Shown here: positions 24,003 through 35,021 of the stretch, in pieces
How the letters are laid out: every line of letters begins with the position of its first letter
How positions within the stretch are numbered: position 1 is the stretch's first letter
From: Rhizophagus irregularis
Taxonomy: Eukaryota > Glomeromycota > Glomeromycetes > Glomerales > Glomeraceae
Direction of reading: 5' to 3'
DNA: 64,000 nt
NCBI RefSeq assembly: GCF_026210795.1
Contig: NC_089447.1
Location: 2,916,501-2,980,500, forward strand
The notes under the pieces: generated by a model
Database searches by the model: none
Seen by the model: the letters and a program-made list of their open reading frames with translations, nothing else
Told to the model about the DNA's origin: nothing
Program-made: the position numbers and the translations under genes

Positions 24003-25293
24003 TCAAAAGCCCGATAAAATATATTCATTATATATTTTTTCCGAATATTTAATAAGATTGGATTGGACTTGTACCTCATTAAGTGGAATATTCAAGATAA
24101 CGTGAATATATGAAAAAACAACTGCATCGACAAAAGTAGGCAAACTAAACAAAACCAAAAACTAATTAGAATCTGATTTAAATAAAATTTTCTTGCTCCT
24201 CGAAAATACCTTGATCCAAAAAAATATTTGGAATCTCCTAAAGCATTAGAAATTGCTATTAAAGCTTCATCTGCTTCTTGATAAATCTATTAATAGATTT
24301 AATATTAATATATTAATAGTAAAATCGGCCATGTCACATATATACAAAATAAATCAATAATATTAACTTCTTCCTTGTTTAATACCGGCTTTCTTGTTAA
24401 TAATTCCTTGACAGCTAATTTTTTATACTTTTGAAAAAGTAATTTATCTAACGGCTTAGCATAATGTCCAACATATTTTTTATATGTTATGGATTCATTT
24501 GCAGGTTCACACCAAAGATTGTAAAGCTAAATTATATCAAAGTATAAATTAATTAATATAATTAATTTAATTTTTTTTTTCCCTTAATAGATTGATTGAT
24601 TTACCAAAGCATTTCGCAACTTTGTATCGGCCAATGCGATAAATGATTGTGAATCTGCTTCTTGTTGTTCATTAATTCTTCCAAGATTATCAGAATACTA
24701 TATACATTACACATATATACATTTTTTCTGAAATTATTAAATAATACATCAATCATAATCGGTTAATTAATATTGATGATCACCGACCATATCAGTGACA
24801 TGTTTTTCTATAGAATCATCCACAAGAACATCGCCAGTTGTTAAAATTAGGAACGGAAGTTTTCCTGAATATTTTACATATTTATAAAATTAGAAAAATG
24901 TCAAATATCAATTAACAATTAGAAAAAAAAAATTGGACGTACCTGAAGGTGACATTAATGGTTCGTTTGAACGTTTGGTTTCGAAATCACTTTTGCTAAA
25001 TTTCAAAAAAGTCTTAAAATGAAAATTAATTAATCGCTTCACATCATATTTTTAAGCGATTAATTAGGTTTTGATTTAACGACGAATACCTGCCACTTTA
25101 CACATTCCTGGTCAAAAGAAGTTTCTTGACCTGATTTCCAACCAGGTCCCCATATATACAACCTTGGATCATCAAGTTCTCGTACGCCATAAGGAGATCG
25201 ATGAGTCTTCAGTGGAAATTTGGCAAGAAATTGGCGAATACTTTGTTGTATTGGGTTGTTATTTATTGTATTTCGCCATGTTTGGTTGGACAT
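24003..25293 (-). CDS. Metaxin (MTX2/SAM37-type) mitochondrial outer-membrane assembly subunit
   Basis: Seven exons: 25293-25090, 25012-24943, 24864-24788, 24697-24605, 24526-24368, 24286-24210, 24144-24003; 273 residues. Recognisable metaxin-2 elements occur in order: LYIWGPGW plus an acidic FDQECVKWQ start of the thioredoxin-like half, EPLMSPSGKLPFL (compare EYMSPSGKVPF in MTX2), LYNLWCEP, YAKPLDKLLFQKYKK, then the GST-C half with DEALIAISNALGDSKYFFG and PTFVDAVVFSYIHVIL. Metaxins form part of the SAM/TOB complex that inserts beta-barrel proteins on the cytosolic face of the outer membrane. No C-terminal membrane anchor is present, as in MTX2. The start used is the first ATG (MSNQTWRN). The donor of exon 3 (GTCGGT) is weak but the only one keeping frame. 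Confidence 0.88.
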
Positions 25294-25888
25294 ATTGGTC
25301 AAAGGAGATAGTTTACGCTTGCGATTTGCGAACTTAATTTATATCCGATCGACAATTTATATTTTTGCACACGTTCACATGTTACTGCAGTTGTTTAGAT
25401 TATTTAATCACAAGCAAGCCGATTCAAACAAAAGTCCACAGATATTTTAATAATGCAACCTTTATTCTTTCGAAATGTGTCAGTTGCAATAGAAAATTCA
25501 AATAATTATATACAGCAAATAAATAATCTATGGCTTAAATCAATTACTCTGTCGGGTATATTATCTGTCAATATTTAGATAAAAATATCGCAGATAATAA
25601 AATAACTGACTTTTGTCAGAACGGCTTGCTCACCCTTGCATAAGTTCGGAAAATAGTAGAGAGAAACACGTGACTAATTATTGTCTTGCCCTTTAAATCT
25701 TGCCCAATTAGAGAAAAAAATTAATAATACAGACATAATCGGTTAAATAGGCTGAAAGGGAAGGCTGAATTGCGTACTAAACAGTGTACAAAAATGCAAA
25801 CAATAAAATCATTATAAAAAGTGGAAAAAGGGAATACGATTTAACAACATTTTTTTGATAATCGAAGTTTATATTAAATTTTTTTATA
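25294..25888. promoter_or_regulatory. Divergent spacer, metaxin / VTC1
   Basis: 595 bp between divergent start codons; must contain both promoters. AT-rich with a TTTTGATAA tract close to the VTC1 start. No gene seen. Confidence 0.4.
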
Positions 25889-26495
25889 ATGTCTACTCAA
25901 CCACTTCTTCAAGCTCAAAAACGTATAGCTCTTCCTACTAGGGTTGAACCTAAAGTATATATCTTAATTATAAAAATTTTAATATTAAAATTTATTCAAT
26001 TCTCATTGTTATTTACGTGTCAATAGGTATTTTTCGCAAATGAAAGAACCTTCCTTTCCTGGCTGCAATTTACAGTCGTATTAGGCGGCCTTGCGCTTGG
26101 ACTTCTTAACTTTGGAGACAAAGTTGGGAAGATTTCTGCCGCTATATTTACGTTTGTTGGTATGTTACATGAAATTTTTGGATTTTTTAAAATCCAATTT
26201 AATTTAAGAAAATCTTTTGTTGATCAAATAGCTATGGCCATTATGCTCTACGCTCTGTTAATATATCATTGGAGAGCGACCAAGATAAGAAAGAGAGAAT
26301 CAGGTCCTTATGATGATAGGTACGGGCCGACTGTGCTCTGCTTTTTCCTCGTGGGTAAATATCGTTTTATATTTTCTCATTTTATTTATTTAAAAAATTA
26401 ATATATAAATAACAAATTCTTCAAATTATAATTCTTCAAAACTAATAGGTGCCGTGGTAACTAATTTTATCCTTCGTTTCACGAATGATAAATAA
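25889..26495 (+). CDS. VTC1: Vtc1-like subunit of the vacuolar polyphosphate polymerase complex
   Basis: Four exons: 25889-25954, 26027-26159, 26232-26354, 26449-26495; 122 residues, close to the roughly 129 of yeast Vtc1. The protein is nearly colinear with the yeast one: [75 protein letters not shown] and a final NFILRF. It is a DUF202 protein with three membrane segments and no SPX domain. In yeast Vtc1 is the small membrane subunit that, with Vtc4 and Vtc2/3, makes polyphosphate from ATP and passes it into the vacuole. If this is a mycorrhizal fungus, the gene would bear on polyphosphate-based phosphate transport; that link is inference. It converges on the JJJ1 gene. Confidence 0.97.
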
Positions 26496-26896
26496 TAGTT
26501 TTTCGATCAATTTGCTATTTTCTCTCTCTCTTAACTATCGTCATTTTAATGACAATTATATATATATATATAGATTTACTTTGTATGTTAAATAAAATAA
26601 ACAAAAAATTTAGTTCATGAAATTTTAAAAAATAGTTATGCATTAATTATTAATATATTGTAAGAAAATTCGAAATTTTTTCCGTTTTCGGGTAAATCCA
26701 GTTTATTTATTATTATACGCCCGTCTCATGTTTCACTAATCTTAAAAAAAACGGAAAATGGTTTCTTCATAAATTTATATTTATCTATGAACGAGCATTC
26801 TAATTGAAAATTAAGGTTCGAGAATTTCATAAATAATTTATGTGACGCTCTTTTTAAATGTTTATTAGTTGAGTTGTTAATTGAAAAAATTTTGGG
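26496..26896. other. Convergent 3' spacer, VTC1 / JJJ1
   Basis: About 400 bp between two stop codons that face each other; 3' untranslated regions expected. Contains a short TA run (26559-26572) and no coding frame. Confidence 0.4.
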
Positions 26897-28960
26897 TTAC
26901 ATTACTTTTTTCTTTTTCTTTTTACCTGAACTAAGTGATTCCGCTAGGGCGTGATTAGTCAACTTGATATGGTCAAACAACTTATTTCTGGTGGGAAATG
27001 TCTGTGAACATACGTTACATTTATTCTATAGAAGGAAAATTTTAGAAATATAATATAAAAAATATATCATGAGAATACAAAAAGAAAAATGAATCACCTG
27101 GTTAGATGTTTCTTTTTTCTTCTTATCCTTTTTAGAATTACTGCTTTCGGTTTGATTTAATTTATCTTTATCATCATCTTTCAAGAAGTATGGCGTTGCT
27201 CCCGATTCTTCATCTGACTCGAAGCCTCCACGGGAAGTTATCTTTGTTCTTTCTAATATTTCAGACAAATCATTATCTTCTTCGTTTAGTGTCTCTTCTG
27301 ATATGCTGTTTTTGTGAAAAATTTCTTTCGTAATATTTATTTTTAACTCTTCATCAGCATGACCCCAATTAGGAGTCTTCTGTTTCTTCTTTTGTTTCTT
27401 GTTCTTTTTAGATTCTTTCTCATGAGAGAATAAATCATTCTCTACCTCTTCGTCATATTTAATGTCCTGTGTGTCCAATTTTATATCTTGATGACCATTT
27501 TGTAACGTAAAAATATCATCATTAGATTTTGATGTATCTACATTACTTATTAGTTCTTCATCTTCTTCGAACATCTCTTCCCTTAATAATTCGACGCTTT
27601 TAATATGCTTTTTACTTTTTTCGTGATTTTTCCACGCATTTTCATTTTTGAAACTTTTATTACATGCCACGCAAAAATATTCATCATCTGGTGGTTCATC
27701 TTCAAAATCTTCCTCCTCCTCCTCATCCCCTTCATCTATTTTTGTCCAGTCTTGCTCTTGATATTCCCGTAATTTAGCAATACGTTCTGCGCGTTCACGC
27801 GCGGCTTTTGATTTAGCTTCTGCAACCTTTGCCTCTCTTTTTAATTCCGCGAGTGCTGTAATCTCTTTGTAACGTGGATCTCTCTTCTTCACGTATTCAA
27901 CCAATTCCTAAAAAATAATTTATTTATTTAGGATGTTCTTTAAAATAATTTAAATATCTAATGAATTATACAAAGCTTACCCTCACGGTGTCGTTGTATT
28001 CTTTACGAGCAGCATCTCGCGATTTTTTATTTTCACTTTTCATTCTTCGCTTTAAAATTCGATCAGGTGCCTAACTTCAATAATATTTTCATTTAATTTC
28101 TTACTTTTCTTCAAAGGAGCATTAACCTACTTAATTAATTACACTTTACCTCCGATAATTTATATTTATCAAACCATTTAAAACTTTTCTGGGTGGAGAA
28201 ATTTAACCATGAAGTATAAAAATTTTTAATCGGATTCCCATCTTTCGAGTCATTTAAGTCAATTGGTGTAGTGCTATCACCAAATGATGGATATGGGTGA
28301 AAATCGCCAGCATCTTCACCACGATCATGAGAATAAGCATCATCTTCTTCCTCCGCTAATTTTTCAAATAACTTTCTATACACCGTATAAAATCCCTACA
28401 ATCAGATTTATAAATCAATAGTAGTTTAGAATTAATTAAATGGTAATTCTTTTAACATACCGTTTTACTGTCATCAAATCCTTGATAACACGCTTTAGTA
28501 AAGAATCTCATTAGATCTTCAGTTCTAGTACCTTGAACACTAGTTCTAAATCCCCATCTTGAACTGCTTTCATCACAATCATCATCGAGTTCATAAATAT
28601 CATCATCTATAATTTTCTTTTTCGATTTAGTATTTGTCATTTATTTTTAAAATAATTGACACTTCTTACCTTCTCTTAGAATGGCGTCTCGATGACCATC
28701 ATACCTACGAATTTAAATTAATTTGAATAAACCTGTTTAATCCAATTATATAGACCGAAAATTTACCATTCACGTTCGTGAGGGTCAGATAAAACATCGT
28801 AAGCTTCTTGAATAAGAGCAAATTTTTTTGTAGCCTCGTCAACCCTATAGTAATTTTTATCAGGATGCCATTCTAAAGCTTTCTTACGGTATGCCTTTTT
28901 TATCTCTTCTCCAGATGCTATTCGATCTACTTCAAGAAGTTCATAATAACAAGTCCGCAT
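26897..28960 (-). CDS. JJJ1: DNAJC21/JJJ1 J-protein of late 60S ribosome maturation
   Basis: Seven exons: 28960-28767, 28704-28670, 28606-28461, 28395-28150, 28070-27981, 27907-27098, 27025-26897; 549 residues. An N-terminal J domain carries the HPD triad at 32-34 ([10 protein letters not shown]) and ends [11 protein letters not shown]. Then come the family-specific [23 protein letters not shown]-type block, [20 protein letters not shown] and the helical region [21 protein letters not shown] highly charged coiled region leads to a first C2H2 finger (C316, C319, H332, H338) and a second C2H2 finger near the C terminus (C510, C513, H526, H532). Jjj1 recruits Hsp70 (Ssa) to cytosolic pre-60S particles to release export factors such as Arx1. 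Domain order and length match the family; the final tail is lysine-rich. Confidence 0.95.
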
Positions 28961-29337
28961 TTTGTTTTACCAAATAATAAAATAATAACAGCGGAGTGCT
29001 CAATTATTAAAAAGAAAATTTTGACCTAAATCTAATTTTTCAAAAAAAGGATCTATTTTTTTTTTTAAAAAAAAACAGTTTTTTTTTTAAATATGCTAAA
29101 ACTATTCTAGAAATGTGGTAAGAAACGTGGATATCTGTTTGTATGTCAAAAGTAGTACATTTTGCAAAGGTTTTAAAGATTAAAAATAAAGTGGCTCCGT
29201 TTTTTTGGGGCCAAAATGATGATCAATTTATTATAATTGTGGCCAATCAAATTTCAATTTATTCCAGTTAAATATAGGTTATTGTGCAAAAGCGAAAAAG
29301 GTCAATAACTATTCGATAAATACAAACTAACAAAAAA
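28961..29337. promoter_or_regulatory. Divergent spacer, JJJ1 / USP
   Basis: 377 bp between divergent start codons. It holds a run of T followed by A and again T (29049-29090) that could fold back. Promoters of both genes are expected here; no named element is claimed. Confidence 0.4.
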
Positions 29338-32188
29338 ATGTCACTTTTAAAATGGATTGGCATGGTAAGCTGGTTTTTTATACCTAGTTTATTTTGCTAT
29401 CTTGCAGAAAATAGATTTGAATTTACGCAGGAAAAAATATAACTTTATTTCTCTAACGTGATTTTCTATTAGGGTGATTCGAAAAAAACTACTGCCAACG
29501 AGCCCTGGAGTAGTGGGTCTGAAAAATATTTCGGCTTGGAAAATGTAAGAACGTTTTTTAAATTAACGACTCTGAACAGAAAGTTTATAAACTAAAGAAC
29601 TACGAAAAACTTTTATCAAAACAGCATTAACACTTTTTTCTTTTGTTCGTGAACATCAACGTTTACAGTTCGGAAATACCTGGTAAGATTTTGTTCTAAA
29701 ATTATACAATTTCATTAACTTTTTTAATTTTATTCATTCAATCAATCATTCATTTATTTATATAACATTAGCTATTGCAATTCTATTTTACAAGCTCTTT
29801 ATTTTTGTAAACCGTTTCGAGAATGCGTTATCAACTTCCCGAATGGACAAAATGGTTTGTTAGCTCCTTCCATGTCGCATATTAATTCACAAATATTAAC
29901 ATCATCACTTACGAATGATACTGTCTCTAAAATAGATGTAAATGCCACATCTGAAAATAAAGGTAAGTTATTTTTACTTGGTATGTTTAATCTAAACTTT
30001 ATTTCACTAAACAATTCATATCTTTTTTTCAGCGAATAGTGATATATCATCATCCAATGGACTTAATGAAGATACTTTATTTAGTGCATTGAAAGAATTA
30101 TTTTGGAAGATAAGTAGTCAGAAAAAAAGAACTGGTGTTATGGCGCCGAATGGATTCATAGCAAAATTAAAAAAAGAAAATGGTAAATTTTTATTCTCTT
30201 TGTAGTGTATGTCATTGTTTTATTAACATTATATTATTTATTAATTTTTAGTTTTATTATTATTTTTGGATAGAACTTTTTCGTACAACGATGCACCAAG
30301 ATGCACATGAATTTTTAAATTACACTCTTAATGCTATAGCCGAGAATGTAATAGAACAACAAAAGAAAATGGAAGAATTAGAAAGACAAAGAGAACAAGA
30401 GCAACGCTGTGACATCAGTGAAAAGTCAAAATCGTCAGTAAACGGTACAAGCATAAACGAAAGTGAGGAAAGTGGCGTTTCAGGTAATTATTATAGAAAG
30501 TATTTCATAATAATTTAAATTATAAAATTCTCAAGTATATAATTTTCCATTTCAAAGCCGATGAAAGTTCTTTCAAAGGATCAGAAATTAATTCAAACAC
30601 ATCCTCTTTAAAGACAACTTGGGTACATAAACTATTTGAGGGCACTTTAACAAATGAAACGAAATGTCTGACTTGTGAAACGGTGAGTTAAATAGAAATT
30701 TACAAATTTTTTTTAATGTTTTTGAATTTTTATTGATATTGTAATGTTCAGATCACAAGCAGAGATGACCCTTTCCTTGATCTTTCCATTGATATTGAAC
30801 AAAATTCTTCTGTTACGTCTTGTTTGAGACAATTTTCTGCAAGCGAAATGTTAGTTCACCAGGATAAATTTTTTTGTGACGTGTGTTGTGGATTACAAGA
30901 GGCCGAAAAGAGGTATGCACATTACATTATGTTATATTTTTCTCTAATTAAATATAATGAACTTATCAAATTCTTTTGATAGGATGAAAATTAAAAAATT
31001 GCCCAATGTATTAGCGTTACATTTAAAACGCTTTAAATATCAAGAAAGGTTACAGAAATATATTAAATTATCATATAGAGTAGTGTTTCCTTTTGAATTA
31101 CGACTATTCAACACGGTAATGTTGCATTTGAGATATTTTAACGATTATCTCTATCACAATATAATATTAATACATATATATATATTTGATTTTGATATAG
31201 TGTGATAATATTAAAGATCCTGATCGCCTTTATGAACTTTATGCAATTTGTGTCCACATTGGAAGGTAAGATTTATGCTTATGTAATATGCATATTCATT
31301 TTTTCAAATGTATTAACAAAATTTCTTTAAAGTGGCCCATATCATGGCCATTATGTTACATTGGTAAAGAGCATGGGACAATGGCTTTTATTTGATGACG
31401 ATACTGTAGAGGTACGGTAATATGAACTTTATGGTTAAATAGTCTTATAATTATTATTAAACTATTTTTTTCTTTATTAGCCTGTAGATGAAAGTGAAAT
31501 TCACAAATATTTTGGAGATATACCGGCAACTGGATCAGGTTATGTGTTATTTTATCAAGCCTGTGATTTAGATTTAAGTTCTCTTGGTCTACCGTATTCT
31601 GTTTGGGCAAACAATGTAGCCTCTAGTGCATCATCAGAAGTATCAGCAGAGGGTGCTGCTGAATCACATTCTATTGATGCACAATCCACGTCAACTACAA
31701 TTAATGGTGCTGATAATAATAATAATGTTGCATCTTCAATAAACAATGAAGAGCCTAAAAAAGAGCGTCAAACTCCTGTAAGGGAACCATCATTTTCTGA
31801 ACGTCTGACGACTATACTACCGAGAAAAAAAGATAATAATCCAGATAGACGTAAATCACATGGTGATCAAGATTCAAAGGACAATGATGACAATAATACA
31901 CATGAAAAATCGTCGTCACAAGAAAAAGAAAAAACATCATGGTTTACAAAATCTAATAATAAATCAAACAAAGAAAAAGACAAAGATAAGGATAAGAAAG
32001 ATGATAAAGACGAAAAAAAGACTTCGTCAAACCTGGAATCGTTATTCGAAGAGGGTACTAATAACACACAAACGAGTAAAAAAGATAAGAAAGCAGAGAA
32101 AGAAGAGAAGAAAAGAGAAAAGAAGGCTAAGTCAGAGAGTAAAAAAATGGAAAAATTAGCAGCGTCTAATGGAATTAAAACAATTTAA
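29338..32188 (+). CDS. USP12/USP46-type ubiquitin hydrolase with long charged tail
   Basis: Twelve exons: 29338-29364, 29473-29544, 29669-29682, 29772-29962, 30033-30182, 30274-30483, 30558-30682, 30752-30912, 30983-31115, 31201-31265, 31333-31411, 31481-32188; 644 residues. The Cys box is [17 protein letters not shown] with catalytic C38. The QDAHEFLNY block, two zinc-binding CxxC pairs (CLTC, CDVC), [10 protein letters not shown] and the His box [14 protein letters not shown] (H389) followed by [10 protein letters not shown] complete a USP core that ends near residue 437. The order and [13 protein letters not shown] resemble USP12/USP46 and fungal Ubp9/Ubp13/CreB, enzymes activated by WD40 partners. 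Residues 438-644 are a low-complexity Ser/Asn/Lys/Asp/Glu tail of the kind seen in CreB-like fungal members. Exon 3 is only 14 nt and its 3' intron splits the catalytic Cys codon. Confidence 0.94.
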
Positions 32189-32766
32189 TACTATTTAATA
32201 GAACACTACACTAAGGAACAAGAGAAATGGTTGGTTTGAGGATTAAATAAAAAACTTTCTTCCTTTTTTTTTATGAAAATCGTTTTTATTATAAATAATG
32301 TTCTTCCTCTTTCAGCTATATTCTGATATTATTTCTTTATCTTAATTTAAAAAAATATATATATATATATATAAAGGTGCAATGGGTCACCGCCTTAATT
32401 TTTTGTTTACGTTAGTAGCAGTATTCACTTGTATGATATTATAAATTACGAAAACTCATTATTTTTTCTTTAAATCAAACACTAATTTCTTTAATTCTCA
32501 TTCAATTGTCCAAAACACTTATTATTGTACATTAGAGGACTTTTTATTTTCAACTTTTTTTTTTTAATATGGGCTATTTAGAGGATAGGATTAAAGAAAA
32601 ATTTTACAAATTTAATCGACTTTTTTTAATTATAAATTTCTATTTCAATTTCCCACTATTGCTTTTTTTTGTCGTCTTTTTAAAAGTATGATAATCAATA
32701 TACCTGTAAGAACGTTTAATCAATAAATTTAAATTATATATATACATTGATATTATCACTTCGAAA
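32189..32766. other. Convergent 3' spacer, USP / SARAF
   Basis: About 580 bp between facing stop codons. It contains a TA microsatellite (about 32356-32374) and A/T runs, no gene. Confidence 0.4.
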
Positions 32767-34367
32767 TTATCTATTATCAGTTTCTGCAAAGCCGTACGCG
32801 GTGTACGTATCATCACTTGCTGTAGTAGTAGTAGTAGAAGAATAATCACTATAATCATTGTTCCAATCATAATAGTCGTAAGAATTATTATTAATTGAAC
32901 TTGTGCTATAACTAGGTGAAGATCGCTTTTTTCGTGTTCTTCTATGAAAATAGTTATTATTGTTGTTGTTTCTTCTACCAAATAGGTAACCAGTTAAACC
33001 ACCACCTAAAATTCCTGTCCAAAATCCTGGATATGGAATATTTTCCCTTCGATATGCACGCCTAGTTGATGATGATGACGAATCTATAATAAATTGGAGA
33101 AAATAATTTAATGAATGATGTTTTAAAATTAAAATTGATTTAAATTTATTAAAACATTACCGCGATTAAGGCGAGGTGATTCTCCAACTCCATCGTCCGA
33201 AGTTCTAAATTCTTGAGAATGAACATTAGTAGGCCTACGTAAAAAAAAAAATTATTTGGAAAGTTGTTTCTAAATAAAATAAATAAAATATAATTTACAT
33301 TGTAGCTTATTAACTTACCTATTATTTCTATTATTTCCTCTTCGTGTCCTCATACATGATAAGTACATATTATATAAAATGTATCCAATCATACCAAGCC
33401 ATGCAATTCCAAATAATGTACTAAATAACGATTCTTTAAATAAACAAATGATTGTCAATATCAAAAAATATTTATATGAACAAATATATATTATAGCATA
33501 CTTACTGTCTTCATCATCGTCTACATTCACATTATCGAACCAATTATTAAACCATTGTTTTTTCTTTCGATCATTAGTATAATCATTGGTGAGATATAAA
33601 GTATACTTAAGACCACATGATCCTACACAAAATAAATTGTATATAAACTGAACTGAGAGAATTTACTATTTTTTATTTCGATTGGGTTTACCTTTTAGGA
33701 CGTATTGATCATTTGGATGTTCATAACCTGTAAATACAAGAAATATTGTTATTTGAAATATATAAAAAATTGCGCATTTAATAATTAATGAATTAGATGA
33801 AACCTTCACAAGTAACCTTTAACTAAATTGAAAAAGAGAAAAAACATTAAATTTTACAAAGAACAGTTAACACAATAATTCAAACAAATACATACACGTC
33901 CAAATTTTAATGATTTAGGCAAATCTGCTTCACATTTCCAATTGGGATCTTTAATAAATATTTTATTAGAGGTTAAAATTACGAACAAATCCTTTTATAA
34001 AATAATTAAATATTTATACTAACTTATTCCATCCAATCCAATGTTTCTACACTGAATAACATCTAAAAATAAAGTGAAAATAAGATAAATAAGATAATAA
34101 ACATAATTATTGAATAACTACAAACTGAAATATAAAACACAAGAATACAACACCAGGTTCATAACGACAGCCTGCGTTCCCTCCGATACATTCTATTTGT
34201 TTAATGGGTTTATGTCTTCTCCCAGTTGTATATTTTCCTCTGTACAGAGTAAGAGCTCGAACTTTTTCCAAAAGAACTTTATTATCCCAGCCCTCAACCA
34301 CAAATGTCAGGAGGCACAGGCTTATTAATATCACACTAATCACACTCGATACAATTTGTATTTTCAT
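32767..34367 (-). CDS. SARAF-like regulator of store-operated calcium entry
   Basis: Nine exons: 34367-34154, 34062-34024, 33948-33896, 33822-33804, 33727-33692, 33622-33506, 33433-33319, 33234-33161, 33083-32767; 327 residues. A signal peptide (MKIQIVSSVISVILISLCLL) is followed by the SARAF lumenal domain: LLEKVRALTLYRGKYTTGRR, IECIGGNAGC, DVIQCRNIG, NPNWKCEADLPKSLKFGR, CEGYEHPNDQYVLKGSCGL, all with direct counterparts in human SARAF. One membrane span (LFGIAWLGMIGYILYNMYL) leads to a cytosolic tail with PGFWTGILGGGLTGYLFG, the conserved SARAF tail motif, and a Ser/Thr/Tyr-rich end. In animals SARAF sits in the ER membrane and speeds inactivation of STIM-Orai calcium entry; what it controls in a fungus is open. 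Exon 4 is only 19 nt. A non-ATG extension upstream of 34367 was not used. Confidence 0.93.
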
Positions 34368-34581
34368 TATAAAACCCAAAAGTTCAAAGAAATAAAGAAA
34401 TAATATAGTATTAGTATATTATTAAATAAAATTTATTACTAATACGTTATTGTTTATAACTTTATTTGGAAATTGGGTATCTTGTTCAACGTGTTCGATC
34501 GTGTATAACCTCAAGTTGGCTTAACCCTGTGACGCGCGATATTTTAATTTTTATTTGTAATAAAAATAATATATTGCAAAT
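34368..34581. promoter_or_regulatory. Compact divergent promoter region, SARAF / CDC26
   Basis: 214 bp between divergent start codons; both promoters must lie here. A less AT-rich block (about 34490-34535) stands out from the surrounding A/T. Confidence 0.4.
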
Positions 34582-34928
34582 ATGCTTCGTCGTAATCCCA
34601 CACGTTTAGAAATTCGTCAAGACGACGTCGAACAACTTCCTAAGCTTCGAGAAGTCTATCAAAAAAAGCTTTCTCAAAAACCGGGTATAAGTGGAAAGGG
34701 CAAAAGAAAAAGTATTGAACTAGAAGATACTATTCAACGACAATCACAGCAACAACAGCAGTCACTTCAACAACCACAGGAGCAACCCATTCCAATCGTT
34801 GGTACAGAAGAACTTCGTAATTTGAAAAATAACATGTAAGATTATTAATTTCTAGCCTTAAAATTTAATTTAATTAACATTTTTTAAATATTTTTTATAG
34901 GACAACGCAAGAAAGAATTGGTTTATAA
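34582..34928 (+). CDS. CDC26: CDC26/APC12, anaphase-promoting complex subunit
   Basis: Two exons: 34582-34835 and 34901-34928; 93 residues, the usual tiny size of this subunit (about 85 in human). The N terminus MLRRNPTRLEIRQDDVEQL is almost identical in pattern to human CDC26 MLRRKPTRLELKLDDIEE; in animals this N-terminal segment threads through the TPR groove of APC6/CDC16 and stabilises it. The middle is basic then Gln-rich, and the second exon supplies TTQERIGL, which corresponds to the RIGY-like element of animal CDC26. It is the smallest gene in the window and easily missed. It converges on PCCA with only 93 bp between stops. Confidence 0.92.
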
Positions 34929-35021
34929 TAGTTTTGTAGAATAAATATAATAATTATATAGCCAAAATTTAAATTGTATACATTTAAGTTATTTAAGTTA
35001 CAAATTTACTATTACTATTGA

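Noticed and set aside
31860-32159. Lys/Arg-rich 99-codon frame inside the USP last exon
   Set aside because: It is the shifted frame of the charged low-complexity tail and has no independent support.
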